Source: Mariniflexile litorale
GTDB lineage: Bacteria; Bacteroidota; Bacteroidia; Flavobacteriales; Flavobacteriaceae
DNA length: 64,000 bases
Assembly: GCF_031128465.2 (NCBI RefSeq)
Contig: NZ_CP155618.1
Span: 1,063,501-1,127,500 of the forward strand
Reading direction: 5' to 3'
Position numbers and translations under genes: made by a program. Position 1 is the stretch's first letter. Each line of letters begins with the position of its first letter. Below the pieces are notes generated by a model, which worked only from the letters and a program-made list of their open reading frames with translations, was not told the DNA's origin and did no database searches. This document shows, piece after piece, positions 26,851-34,143 of the stretch.

Positions 26851-27801
26851 CTATTGATTCTCCCAATTATCAGTTCTATAATGCTCATTTTCACCTTCAA
26901 TAATTTGTAAATAACTTCGATAGCGAGAAAAGGCAATCTCGTCGTTATCTAATGCCTTCTTCACGGCACAATTTGGTTCTCTAACATGTAGACAGTTATT
27001 GAACTTGCAATCTTGTTTTAGTTTGAAAATTTCAGGAAAATAATCGCCTACTTCTTCTTTGTCCATATCTACCACTCCAAAACCTTTTATTCCAGGCGTA
27101 TCTATAATTTTTCCACCAAAACCTAAATCAAACATTTCTGCAAATGTAGTAGTATGCTGACCTTGCATGTGTAATGTTGAAATTTCTTTAGTTTTAATGT
27201 TCAAACCTGGCTCAATGGTATTTAGAAGGGTTGATTTCCCAACACCTGAATGTCCTGAAAACATACTCACTTTATCAAGCATCAGTGCTTTTACCTTATC
27301 TACATTTTTACCAGTTTTGGCCGAAACCCCAATACATTCATAACCTATTTGTCGATAAGTATGTGCCAAAAACCTCACTTCATTTAAGGTTTCTTCATCA
27401 TATGTATCTACTTTATTAAATAGTAGAACTGTTTTAATGGAATACGCATTTGCTGTTACCAAAAACCGATCAATAAAACTGGTTAAAGTTGGAGGGTTGT
27501 TAATGGTAATCATTAAAAAAACCTGATCGATATTAGAAGCTATAATATGTGTTTGTTTTGATAAATTTACAGATTTACGAACAATATAATTGGTTCTATC
27601 ATGTATATTATGAATGACACCCGACACCTGATTGTTATCGGTTTCTAACTCAAAATCCACAACATCTCCAACCGAAATAGGATTGGTACTTTTTATTCCT
27701 TGTATTCGAAATTTACCTTTTATACGGCATTCGTACGTTTCACCCAATTCGGTTTTAACGGTGTACCAACTTCCTGTAGATTTATAAACGAGTCCTGTCA
27801 T
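26851..27801 (-). CDS. rsgA: Ribosome small-subunit-dependent GTPase RsgA
   Basis: A 316-residue circularly permuted GTPase acting late in 30S assembly. An N-terminal OB fold (about 1-75) is followed by the permuted G motifs: G4 FNKVD, then the P-loop GHSGVGKSTLLN (about 180-191), then DTPGIKGFG. A C-terminal zinc knuckle reads CKFNNCLHVREPNCAV. It is co-directional with dtd 73 bp downstream. No promoter was recognised. Confidence 0.96.
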   Translation of the reverse strand: MTGLVYKSTGSWYTVKTELGETYECRIKGKFRIQGIKSTNPISVGDVVDFELETDNNQVSGVIHNIHDRTNYIVRKSVNLSKQTHIIASNIDQVFLMITINNPPTLTSFIDRFLVTANAYSIKTVLLFNKVDTYDEETLNEVRFLAHTYRQIGYECIGVSAKTGKNVDKVKALMLDKVSMFSGHSGVGKSTLLNTIEPGLNIKTKEISTLHMQGQHTTTFAEMFDLGFGGKIIDTPGIKGFGVVDMDKEEVGDYFPEIFKLKQDCKFNNCLHVREPNCAVKKALDNDEIAFSRYRSYLQIIEGENEHYRTDNWENQ

Positions 27802-27943
27802 TCATTTTATTATAACACAAAATAACAATTTTTAAATTGAATTTACCCTTCAATAATTGCTTTTTTGTTACAAGTTGCTTTCCTTAATCAATAATATTTA
27901 TGATATAAATTCCAGAAGGAAACTTATAACAAATCTACATATA

Positions 27944-28084
27944 ATGGATCGTTTTGCAATCATGAGTTATATTATTTGTATTAATGCTCAGGGATACCCA
28001 ATAGAAAAAATCAAATCTTTTAAAACGAGAGATGAATCAATTCAGTTTTTGATTAAACAGCACTATTCCCATAACCAATATTAA
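27944..28084 (+). CDS. Possible small protein, 46 residues
   Basis: An ATG at 27944 opens a 46-codon frame (MDRFAIMSYIICINAQGYPI to the end HYSHNQY). The frame is open further upstream but without a good start. No family is recognised and there is no partner or terminator. The distribution of charged residues (KIKSFKTRDESIQFLIKQ) is protein-like. It could be a real short gene in the 380-bp gap between rsgA and the secreted protein, or chance. Confidence 0.3.
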   Translation: MDRFAIMSYIICINAQGYPIEKIKSFKTRDESIQFLIKQHYSHNQY

Positions 28085-28179
28085 CTATTATTTACATAAA
28101 ACATCAACTTATCGGTTTTTATAATCGTTTTGTCGATCATTTTCATATTTTAGCATCTTAATTTTAAAAACCAAACAAC

Positions 28180-28629
28180 ATGAAAAAATTATTAATTGTA
28201 TTATGTATTGCTTTATTCTCATTTATTGAAACTAACGCACAAGTAGAGTATAAAGTTGTAACTAGTGTAGAGTCAATTGTTCCTAATGGTTTAGGACGTT
28301 CTAGACTTATCAGTGCAAACGAAGAAAAAGATTATAAAGAATTTACCACCACACAAACTGAAGACGATAATACTCGTAATAAATCTAAACGTGATGAAAT
28401 AAGAGTTAAAGATTTTGATGAAACGAAATTGTTAAACTTTTATAATATAGGAGGTATTCGCTTTCAAAATATTGCTGCTAATGATGCCATTATCACTTCA
28501 AAAATAAACACTATGATTCAAGAAGGATGGGAATTAGCTTTTGTAACAAGCGGTGTAGAAAGTGAAGGAGGAAAAGGTGATGGTCAAGGGATTTTTATTA
28601 CTAGATACCTTTTTAAAAGAACTAAATAA
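28180..28629 (+). CDS. Secreted hypothetical protein, DUF4177-like C-terminus
   Basis: A 149-residue protein with a signal peptide (MKKLLIVLCIALFSFIETNA). The mature chain is charged. Near the end, SKINTMIQEGWELAFVTSGV resembles the LNxxGxxGWELV motif of DUF4177 proteins, followed by a beta strand (GIFITRYLFKRT). It is probably periplasmic; the function is unknown. It is a lone gene, followed 13 bp downstream by a strong bidirectional terminator. Confidence 0.7.
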   Translation: MKKLLIVLCIALFSFIETNAQVEYKVVTSVESIVPNGLGRSRLISANEEKDYKEFTTTQTEDDNTRNKSKRDEIRVKDFDETKLLNFYNIGGIRFQNIAANDAIITSKINTMIQEGWELAFVTSGVESEGGKGDGQGIFITRYLFKRTK

Positions 28630-28641
28630 AAACTATATTAT

Positions 28642-28674
28642 AAAAAAAAGCCTCACAATTGTGAGGCTTTTTTT
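28642..28674. terminator. Bidirectional intrinsic terminator
   Basis: GCCTCACAATTGTGAGGC (28650-28667) is a perfect 18-bp palindrome flanked by eight A residues on the left and seven T residues on the right. It therefore terminates both the plus-strand secreted-protein gene and the minus-strand aromatic operon, whose last stop codon is at 28681-28683. Confidence 0.9.
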
Positions 28675-28680
28675 ATAATA

Positions 28681-29763
28681 CTAACCATTAATCACCTTCT
28701 CTTGGTGATTAATTGATTCTTGGTGAATCGCTTTAAACATTTTTAAAATAAACTCTTCACTTAAGCCTTGAGATTCTCCCTCAATAACCATTTTACCTAA
28801 AATTTCATTCCAACGCTTACTTTGTAATACAGCAACGTTTTTCTGTTTTTTAAGGGCGCCTATACCATCGGCAGCTTTCATACGTTTACCCAATAACTCA
28901 ATAATTTGATTGTCAACCACGTCAATTTGTGCTCTTAAATTATTAAGCTCCTTATTATAATCAGCTTCTGGATCGCTTTCTTTTCTAATTTTCAAATCTT
29001 TCATGATTTGAACTAAAGTTTTTGGCGTTACTTGTTGAGAAGCATCACTCCAAGCGTTATCTGGATCGTAATGGGTTTCAATCATTAACCCATCAAAGTT
29101 TAAATCTAAAGCAGCTTGAGATACATCAAAAATCATATCACGCTTTCCGGTAATATGCGAGGGATCGTTGATTAATGGAATATCTGGATATTTATTTTGA
29201 AACTCAATAGCTAATTGCCATTCTGGATTGTTTCTGTATTTTGTTTTTTCATAAGTTGAAAACCCTCTATGAATCGCACCAATATTTTTAACACCCGCTT
29301 TGTAAATTCTTTCAATACCACCTAACCATAAAGCTAAATCTGGATTTACAGGGTTTTTAATTAAAACAGGTTTATCGGTTCCTTGTAAAGCATCTGCAAT
29401 TTCTTGCATAATGAATGGGCTTACTGTAGAACGTGCACCAATCCATAATAAATCTACATCATGCTCTAAAGCTAATTTTACATGGGCAGCGTTTGCTACT
29501 TCGGTACAAATTTTCATACCAGTTTCTGCTTTTACCTTTTGCAACCATTTTAAACCTAACGCACCAACACCTTCAAACATTCCTGGACGTGTTCTTGGTT
29601 TCCAAATACCTGCTCTAAAATAACTTACATCCGTATCTTTTAGCTCATGTGCTATTCTTAATACTTGCTCTTCTGTTTCAGCACTACAAGGTCCTGCAAT
29701 TACCAGTGGATGACTTAAATTTAAATCATCTAACCACGTTCTCATTTCTTTTTTGTTTTCCAT
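28681..29763 (-). CDS. Bifunctional DAHP synthase / chorismate mutase (type II)
   Basis: A 360-residue fusion. Residues about 1-260 are a KDPG/beta-type 3-deoxy-7-phosphoheptulonate synthase (HPLVIAGPCSAETEEQVLRI, RAGIWKPRTRPGMFEG, PVLIKNPVNPD, DPSHITGKRD, MIETHYDPDNAWSDASQQVT). Residues about 270-355 are an AroQ-type chorismate mutase (LRAQIDVVDNQIIELLGKRM, then KKQKNVAVLQSKRW). It catalyses the first shikimate step and the branch to prephenate. The mutase is at the C-terminus, opposite to the Bacillus fusion. It is the last gene of the attenuator-controlled aromatic operon and ends in the bidirectional terminator. Confidence 0.93.
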   Translation of the reverse strand: MENKKEMRTWLDDLNLSHPLVIAGPCSAETEEQVLRIAHELKDTDVSYFRAGIWKPRTRPGMFEGVGALGLKWLQKVKAETGMKICTEVANAAHVKLALEHDVDLLWIGARSTVSPFIMQEIADALQGTDKPVLIKNPVNPDLALWLGGIERIYKAGVKNIGAIHRGFSTYEKTKYRNNPEWQLAIEFQNKYPDIPLINDPSHITGKRDMIFDVSQAALDLNFDGLMIETHYDPDNAWSDASQQVTPKTLVQIMKDLKIRKESDPEADYNKELNNLRAQIDVVDNQIIELLGKRMKAADGIGALKKQKNVAVLQSKRWNEILGKMVIEGESQGLSEEFILKMFKAIHQESINHQEKVING

Positions 29764-29857
29764 AATTTTAGTAAAATTTCAATAATCAAATTCCAAATCC
29801 CAAAATTGTTATCGGGCTACCATTGAAATTTGGCATTTTATAATTGGTAATTTATAT

Positions 29858-30709
29858 TTAATTTATTCCCTTTAAAATATCTTTTATATAATTAGTTTCT
29901 TTCATTTCTTTAAAAATAGCATCAAAATCATCCTCTTTCATTAAGTCTTTAAAATGAGTCAGATTTGTTATATATTCTTCCAATGTTTCTATAACATTTT
30001 GTTTGTTTTGTTTAAAAATGGGTGTCCACATTTCTGGTGAACTTTTCGCTAAACGCACGGTTGAGGCAAATCCACTTCCCGCCATATCAAAAATATCACG
30101 TTCGTTCTTTTCTTTATCAATCACCGTTTTACCTAACATAAACGCACTAATATGCGATAAATGCGATACGTAAGCAATGTGTTTATCATGTGCCTCTGGA
30201 TTCATGTAACGCATACGCATACCAATCGATTTAAACAACTCCAACGCTTTTTCTTGAAGTTTGAATGTTGTTTTTTCAACTTCACAAATAATATTTGTTT
30301 TCCCAACAAACAAATCAGGAATAGCTGCACTAGGTCCTGAATGTTCTGTTCCCGCAATAGGATGCATTGCTAAAAAATTTCTTCGTTTCGGATGATTTTC
30401 AACCACTTTACAAATATCGGCTTTTGTTGAGCCTGCATCTACCACCAAACCATTGTCTGATATTTTATCTAAAACAATTGGTAATAATTTTACAGTAGCA
30501 TCAACAGGAATAGAAATAATTACTAAATCGGCATGAACAACATCATCCAAAGTTGCCTTTTTATCAATTAACTTCAGCGTTAATGCTTCGTCAAGCGTCG
30601 TTTCTTTTCTACTGATACCATGAATAACCACCTCTGGATATTTCTTTTTAATATCAATAGCAAGACTTCCGCCTATTAACCCAACGCCTATCATGTATAT
30701 ATTTTTCAT
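29858..30709 (-). CDS. tyrA: Prephenate dehydrogenase
   Basis: A 283-residue NAD(P)-dependent enzyme of tyrosine synthesis. A Rossmann fingerprint GVGLIGGSLAIDIK is at the N-terminus, followed by HPIAGTEHSGPSAA (substrate-binding His) and DMAGSGFASTVRLAKSSPEM. There is no ACT or mutase domain, consistent with the mutase being fused to the DAHP synthase. It is the third gene of the aromatic operon. A GC-rich repeat (30712-30744) sits against its start codon. Confidence 0.93.
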   Translation of the reverse strand: MKNIYMIGVGLIGGSLAIDIKKKYPEVVIHGISRKETTLDEALTLKLIDKKATLDDVVHADLVIISIPVDATVKLLPIVLDKISDNGLVVDAGSTKADICKVVENHPKRRNFLAMHPIAGTEHSGPSAAIPDLFVGKTNIICEVEKTTFKLQEKALELFKSIGMRMRYMNPEAHDKHIAYVSHLSHISAFMLGKTVIDKEKNERDIFDMAGSGFASTVRLAKSSPEMWTPIFKQNKQNVIETLEEYITNLTHFKDLMKEDDFDAIFKEMKETNYIKDILKGIN

Positions 30710-30744
30710 TTCCCTCTCCCAACCCTCTCCAAAGGAGCGGGCTT
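30710..30744 (-). repeat. GC-rich start-codon-adjacent repeat (tyrA)
   Basis: On the minus strand, CTCCTTTGGAGAGGG then TTGGGAGAGGGAA ends directly before the tyrA ATG. CTCC-TTT-GGAG forms a short hairpin. It is the same family as the copies at metF, the sulfite reductase, cobA and the precorrin-2 dehydrogenase. Confidence 0.55.
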
Positions 30745-30793
30745 TTAAATTACTACTAATTATCTCTATTTACTGTTATAGCAAACTGTTTGC

Positions 30794-31939
30794 TCATTTT
30801 ACTCGTGCTATTGCTTCTTCTAAAACTTCAGTGGAAGCACACAAGGAAAACCGTATGTATCCTTCACCTTTACTACCAAAAATAGTTCCTGGTGTAATGA
30901 ATATATGATTGTTTTTAAGTACTAAATCTATAAACTCCTCCGACTTTACAAAAGGTGGTAACTTAGCCCAAACAAATAAACCAGTCGCATTTTTATCGTA
31001 AGTACAATTTAAAGCCTCGGCTAATTGCCATACTAAATCTCTACGTTGTTTGTAAACATTGTTTAAAGTCACAAACCACATGTTCGAACATTTTAAAGCT
31101 TCAATAGCGCCTCTTTGAATGCCATAAAACATTCCAGAATCCATATTACTTTTCACTTTTAAAACATTGTTTATATGATTACTATCGCCAACAACCATAC
31201 CAACACGCCATCCTGCCATGTTAAATGTTTTACTTAAGGAATTTAATTCTAAACACACCTCTTTAGCACCTTCAACTTCTAAAATACTTCTATATGAATC
31301 GTTTAAAACAAAACTGTATGGATTGTCGTTAACAATTAAAATATTATGTTTTTTACCAAAGGCTACTAAGTCTTCAAATAAAGACTTACTTGGTTGTGCA
31401 CCTGTTGGCATATGCGGGTAATTCACCCACATTATTTTTACTTTACTTAAATCTAATTTTTCTAAAGCATCAAAATCTGGCAACCAATTTGTAGCTTCAT
31501 CCAACTCATAAAAAACAGGAATGGCACCAACTAAATTTGTAACCGACGCATATGTTGGATACCCTGGGTTTGGTATTAACACCTCATCCCCTTCATTAAG
31601 GTATGCCATAGAAATATGCATAATCCCTTCCTTGCTCCCCATTAATGGCAAGATTTCTGTGGATGGGCTTAAGTTTACCGAAAAATGGGCTTTATAAAAA
31701 TCAGCAATAGCCTCTCTTAATTCCGGTAAGCCTTGATAACTTTGGTATTTATGTGCACTTGGGCTTGCAAACCCTTCATTTAAAGCATCAATAACCTTTT
31801 GTGGAGGCTGCATATCTGGGCTACCAATCCCCAAATTAATAATAGGCTCACCATTGGCAATAAGCAAATTCACCTCTCTCATTTTTTTTGAGAAGTAGTA
31901 CTCTTCAACGGTGTTCAATCTGTTAGCTGCCTCAATCAT
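30794..31939 (-). CDS. Class I/II aminotransferase of the aromatic operon
   Basis: A 381-residue PLP enzyme of fold type I. The lysine motif is SLSKTFNMAGWRVGMVVG, with the NYPHMPTGA and NDNPYSFVL segments and a C-terminal GEGYIRFSL. Placed between pheA and tyrA, it most likely transaminates phenylpyruvate and hydroxyphenylpyruvate with glutamate or aspartate. It overlaps pheA by 4 bp (ATGA), indicating tight coupling. Substrate range is inferred from context; an aspartate or LL-DAP aminotransferase activity is the main alternative. Confidence 0.87.
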   Translation of the reverse strand: MIEAANRLNTVEEYYFSKKMREVNLLIANGEPIINLGIGSPDMQPPQKVIDALNEGFASPSAHKYQSYQGLPELREAIADFYKAHFSVNLSPSTEILPLMGSKEGIMHISMAYLNEGDEVLIPNPGYPTYASVTNLVGAIPVFYELDEATNWLPDFDALEKLDLSKVKIMWVNYPHMPTGAQPSKSLFEDLVAFGKKHNILIVNDNPYSFVLNDSYRSILEVEGAKEVCLELNSLSKTFNMAGWRVGMVVGDSNHINNVLKVKSNMDSGMFYGIQRGAIEALKCSNMWFVTLNNVYKQRRDLVWQLAEALNCTYDKNATGLFVWAKLPPFVKSEEFIDLVLKNNHIFITPGTIFGSKGEGYIRFSLCASTEVLEEAIARVK

Positions 31940-32763
31940 AATTTTGCGTTTTTATACTCGCCCAAAACTTTAAAACTTTGTGCCATAATTTCTATAATAG
32001 ATTTTGCCTTTTTAAAATCATTATAATTTTCAAAAGTAATATCTACAAAAAAAGCATATTTCCAAGGTGTTTCAACAATGGGTAAGGATTGTATTTTAGT
32101 TAAGCTCAATTTACAATCGCTCATCACATTTAGAATAGCCGCTAAACTACCTCGTTTGTGATCGGCCTCAAACCGAACCGATGCTTTATTAATTTGTGTT
32201 TCTGGCACTTCCGAATTGGTACGCTTAACAATTACAAAACGCGTTTCGTTGTGCTTTATAGTTTGAATACTTTTTGCTAAAATGTCCAAATCAAAAATTT
32301 CGGCTGCGATAGCACTTGCTATAGCTCCAACACCCTTTAGTTGCTTTTCTTGTATACGCTGTGCAACTTCTGCTGTATCTTTATCTTCAATCAATTTAAT
32401 ATGAGGGTGTAGTTTAAAAAACTCCGTACACTGCAATAACGCCATGGGATGCGAATACACTTCCTTTATTTCTTTTATATTCTGATTAGGTAGAGCCATT
32501 AAATTGTGCTGAATATCTAAATAATGTTCACCAACAATATGCAACCCAAACTTATTAATTAAGGCATAATTAGGAATGATAGATCCCGCTATGGAATTTT
32601 CTAAAGCCATGATAGCTGCATCACATTCTTTGGTTATCAAAGAATCGACTACTTGATCGAATGTTAAACATTCTATAGCATCAACAGGCTTATCAAAAAA
32701 TTGCTGCGACACAATATGATGAAAAGATCCTTTTACGCCCTGTATGGCTACTGTTTTTATCAT
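31936..32763 (-). CDS. pheA: Prephenate dehydratase
   Basis: A 275-residue enzyme that converts prephenate to phenylpyruvate. The PDT domain (about 1-180) has VAIQGVKGSFHH, ALENSIAGSI and NETRFVIVKR. The ACT domain (about 195-275) has GSLAAILNVMSDCKLSLTKI. The ESRP motif that binds Phe in many PDTs reads QSLP here. The ATG at 32763 is chosen over a TTG two codons upstream. It is the first structural gene of the operon, and its ATG lies 4 bases after the T-run of a terminator preceded by an aromatic-rich leader peptide. Confidence 0.93.
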   Translation of the reverse strand: MIKTVAIQGVKGSFHHIVSQQFFDKPVDAIECLTFDQVVDSLITKECDAAIMALENSIAGSIIPNYALINKFGLHIVGEHYLDIQHNLMALPNQNIKEIKEVYSHPMALLQCTEFFKLHPHIKLIEDKDTAEVAQRIQEKQLKGVGAIASAIAAEIFDLDILAKSIQTIKHNETRFVIVKRTNSEVPETQINKASVRFEADHKRGSLAAILNVMSDCKLSLTKIQSLPIVETPWKYAFFVDITFENYNDFKKAKSIIEIMAQSFKVLGEYKNAKL

Positions 32764-32767
32764 ATAC

Positions 32768-32840
32768 AAAAAAAAGTCCCGATTTTCATCGAGACTTAGT
32801 ATTAAAATTTATGTTTATAAATTATACATACAACGTCTCG
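32768..32840 (-). promoter_or_regulatory. Phe/Tyr attenuator: terminator with competing antiterminator
   Basis: On the minus strand, AGTCTCGAT and ATCGGGACT form a 9-bp stem (one G-U) closed by a GAAA loop (32796-32775). Eight T residues (32775-32768) follow, a good intrinsic terminator 4 bases before the pheA ATG. Upstream, CGAGAC (32840-32835), inside the last codons of the leader peptide, is the exact complement of GTCTCG in the terminator's 5' arm, so the two pairings exclude each other. TATGT and ACATA between them can form a nested hairpin. A ribosome at the leader stop would cover CGAGAC and let the terminator form; one stalled at the Phe/Tyr codons would leave it free for antitermination. 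Confidence 0.8.
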
Positions 32841-32902
32841 TTTTTTCTGCTAAAGAAAAAATAAAATCCGCTAAAATATGTATAACCTACTGTTGTCTTC
32901 AT
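32822..32902 (-). CDS. Aromatic-rich leader peptide of the pheA operon, 26 residues
   Basis: A short frame of 26 codons plus stop. It contains Tyr at residues 7, 9, 14 and 25 and Phe at 10, 13, 15, 16 and 17, with the core YTYFSGFYFFFS. Nine of 26 residues are aromatic, far above expectation. Tyr7-Phe17 is the regulatory codon cluster. Codons 21-23 carry the antiterminator strand. It lies immediately upstream of a terminator that precedes pheA, as in enterobacterial pheL leaders. The peptide itself is not expected to have a function. Initiation cannot be proven because this phylum lacks Shine-Dalgarno signals. Confidence 0.78.
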   Translation of the reverse strand: MKTTVGYTYFSGFYFFFSRKNETLYV

Positions 32903-33023
32903 AATTATGCCGCTAAAGTAATTAATATTTTAAGAAATAGAAACAGGTTAAAACCTTTTTTTTCATATTTATCAAAAGTTTTAAATATTTTACAGCAAAA
33001 CATACATTACATTAGATAATCAT

Positions 33024-33031
33024 TATTTTTG
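33024..33031 (+). promoter_or_regulatory. -7 box of gldA
   Basis: TATTTTTG at 33024-33031 matches TAnnTTTG and lies 17 bases before the gldA ATG. No -33 TTG was found at the usual distance. Confidence 0.4.
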
Positions 33032-33048
33032 AATAAATAATTTTAAAT

Positions 33049-33945
33049 ATGTCAATACAGGTAGAAGGTGTTTCGAAATTTTACGGAAACCAAAAAGCAT
33101 TGAACAACATCTCTTTTAAAGTTCAAAAACCAGAAATTGTTGGTTTTTTAGGTCCAAATGGTGCAGGAAAGTCTACTATGATGAAAATCTTAACCACTTA
33201 CCTAGACGCCAATGAAGGTTCAGCTACCGTAAATGGATTTGATGTAACTAACAATAAACAACAAGTACAACAAAGTGTAGGGTATTTACCAGAACACAAC
33301 CCCTTGTATTTAGACATGTATATTAAGGAGTATTTGGCTTTTAATGCGAGTATCTATAAAATTAATAAAGAGCGTATTGAGGAAGTTGTTGAACTTACTG
33401 GCCTAACCCCCGAAGCCCATAAAACAATTGGACAACTCTCAAAAGGGTACCGCCAACGTGTAGGTTTAGCCAATGCCTTATTGCACAATCCCGATGTTTT
33501 AATTTTAGATGAACCCACTACAGGTTTAGATCCCAACCAATTAGTAGAGATTAGAAACCTTATAAAATCAATTGGTAAAACTAAAACTGTTTTTCTTTCT
33601 ACACACATCATGCAGGAAGTAGAAGCTATGTGCGACCGCGTTATTATTATTAATAAAGGAGAAATTGTTGCCGACAAAAAACTTAATGACTTACGCAAAA
33701 GCAAAGAACAAATAGTTATTGTTGAGTTTGATTACCGTGTTGAAGACGCTTTTTTATTAAAGTTACCAAAAGTTAAAACGGTGGTTAATACACACGATTT
33801 TGTATATGAAGTCACTTTTTCTACCTCTGAAGATATGCGTTCCCATGTATTTGATTTTGCACACGACAATAAATTAAAAATATTACAACTCAACCAAAAA
33901 AACGCGAGTTTAGAATCGCTTTTTAGGGAATTGACTTCAAAATAA
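33049..33945 (+). CDS. gldA: Gliding-motility ABC transporter ATP-binding protein GldA
   Basis: A 298-residue ABC ATPase. The Walker A motif is GPNGAGKSTMM, the Q-loop region YLPEHNPLY, the signature LSKGYRQRVGLANALL, the Walker B ILDEPTTGLDP, and the H-loop STHIMQEVEAM. Length equals F. johnsoniae GldA, which works with membrane subunits GldF and GldG in gliding motility. Those partners are not in this window, so the transporter genes are dispersed, as is known for Flavobacterium. It is divergent from the aromatic operon. The C-terminal 80 residues match the GldA tail in style but were not aligned. Confidence 0.87.
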   Translation: MSIQVEGVSKFYGNQKALNNISFKVQKPEIVGFLGPNGAGKSTMMKILTTYLDANEGSATVNGFDVTNNKQQVQQSVGYLPEHNPLYLDMYIKEYLAFNASIYKINKERIEEVVELTGLTPEAHKTIGQLSKGYRQRVGLANALLHNPDVLILDEPTTGLDPNQLVEIRNLIKSIGKTKTVFLSTHIMQEVEAMCDRVIIINKGEIVADKKLNDLRKSKEQIVIVEFDYRVEDAFLLKLPKVKTVVNTHDFVYEVTFSTSEDMRSHVFDFAHDNKLKILQLNQKNASLESLFRELTSK

Positions 33946-34046
33946 TACAAATTTAACGAAAAGCGCTTCCCTCTAGCGTAACGACCAAACAAACACTTTA
34001 TATTGGAATTATGATTAATATCATCTTTAGTAAAAAGGACAGATAG

Positions 34047-34054
34047 TAACTTTG
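34047..34054 (+). promoter_or_regulatory. -7 box of pta-ackA
   Basis: TAACTTTG at 34047-34054 matches TAnnTTTG, about 90 bases before the pta ATG. The 198-bp gap between gldA and pta shows no terminator that I can see. Confidence 0.4.
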
Positions 34055-34143
34055 TAAGGTCATTTTTTTAACAATAAAATAAGTGTAATTTTTACGATTA
34101 GAACCGTAAAACCAATTACCTTTATTCACACTACAAATACAAT

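Noticed and set aside
29790-29850. AAATTCCAAAT / ATTTGGCAT inverted words before the DAHP synthase gene
   Set aside because: The arms are short and imperfect in AT-rich DNA; it may be a degenerate flavobacterial repeat, but this cannot be supported here.
32744-33019. Plus-strand 91-codon frame across the pheA leader region
   Set aside because: It is antisense to the attenuator, has low-complexity composition and no family features; the minus-strand leader explains the sequence.
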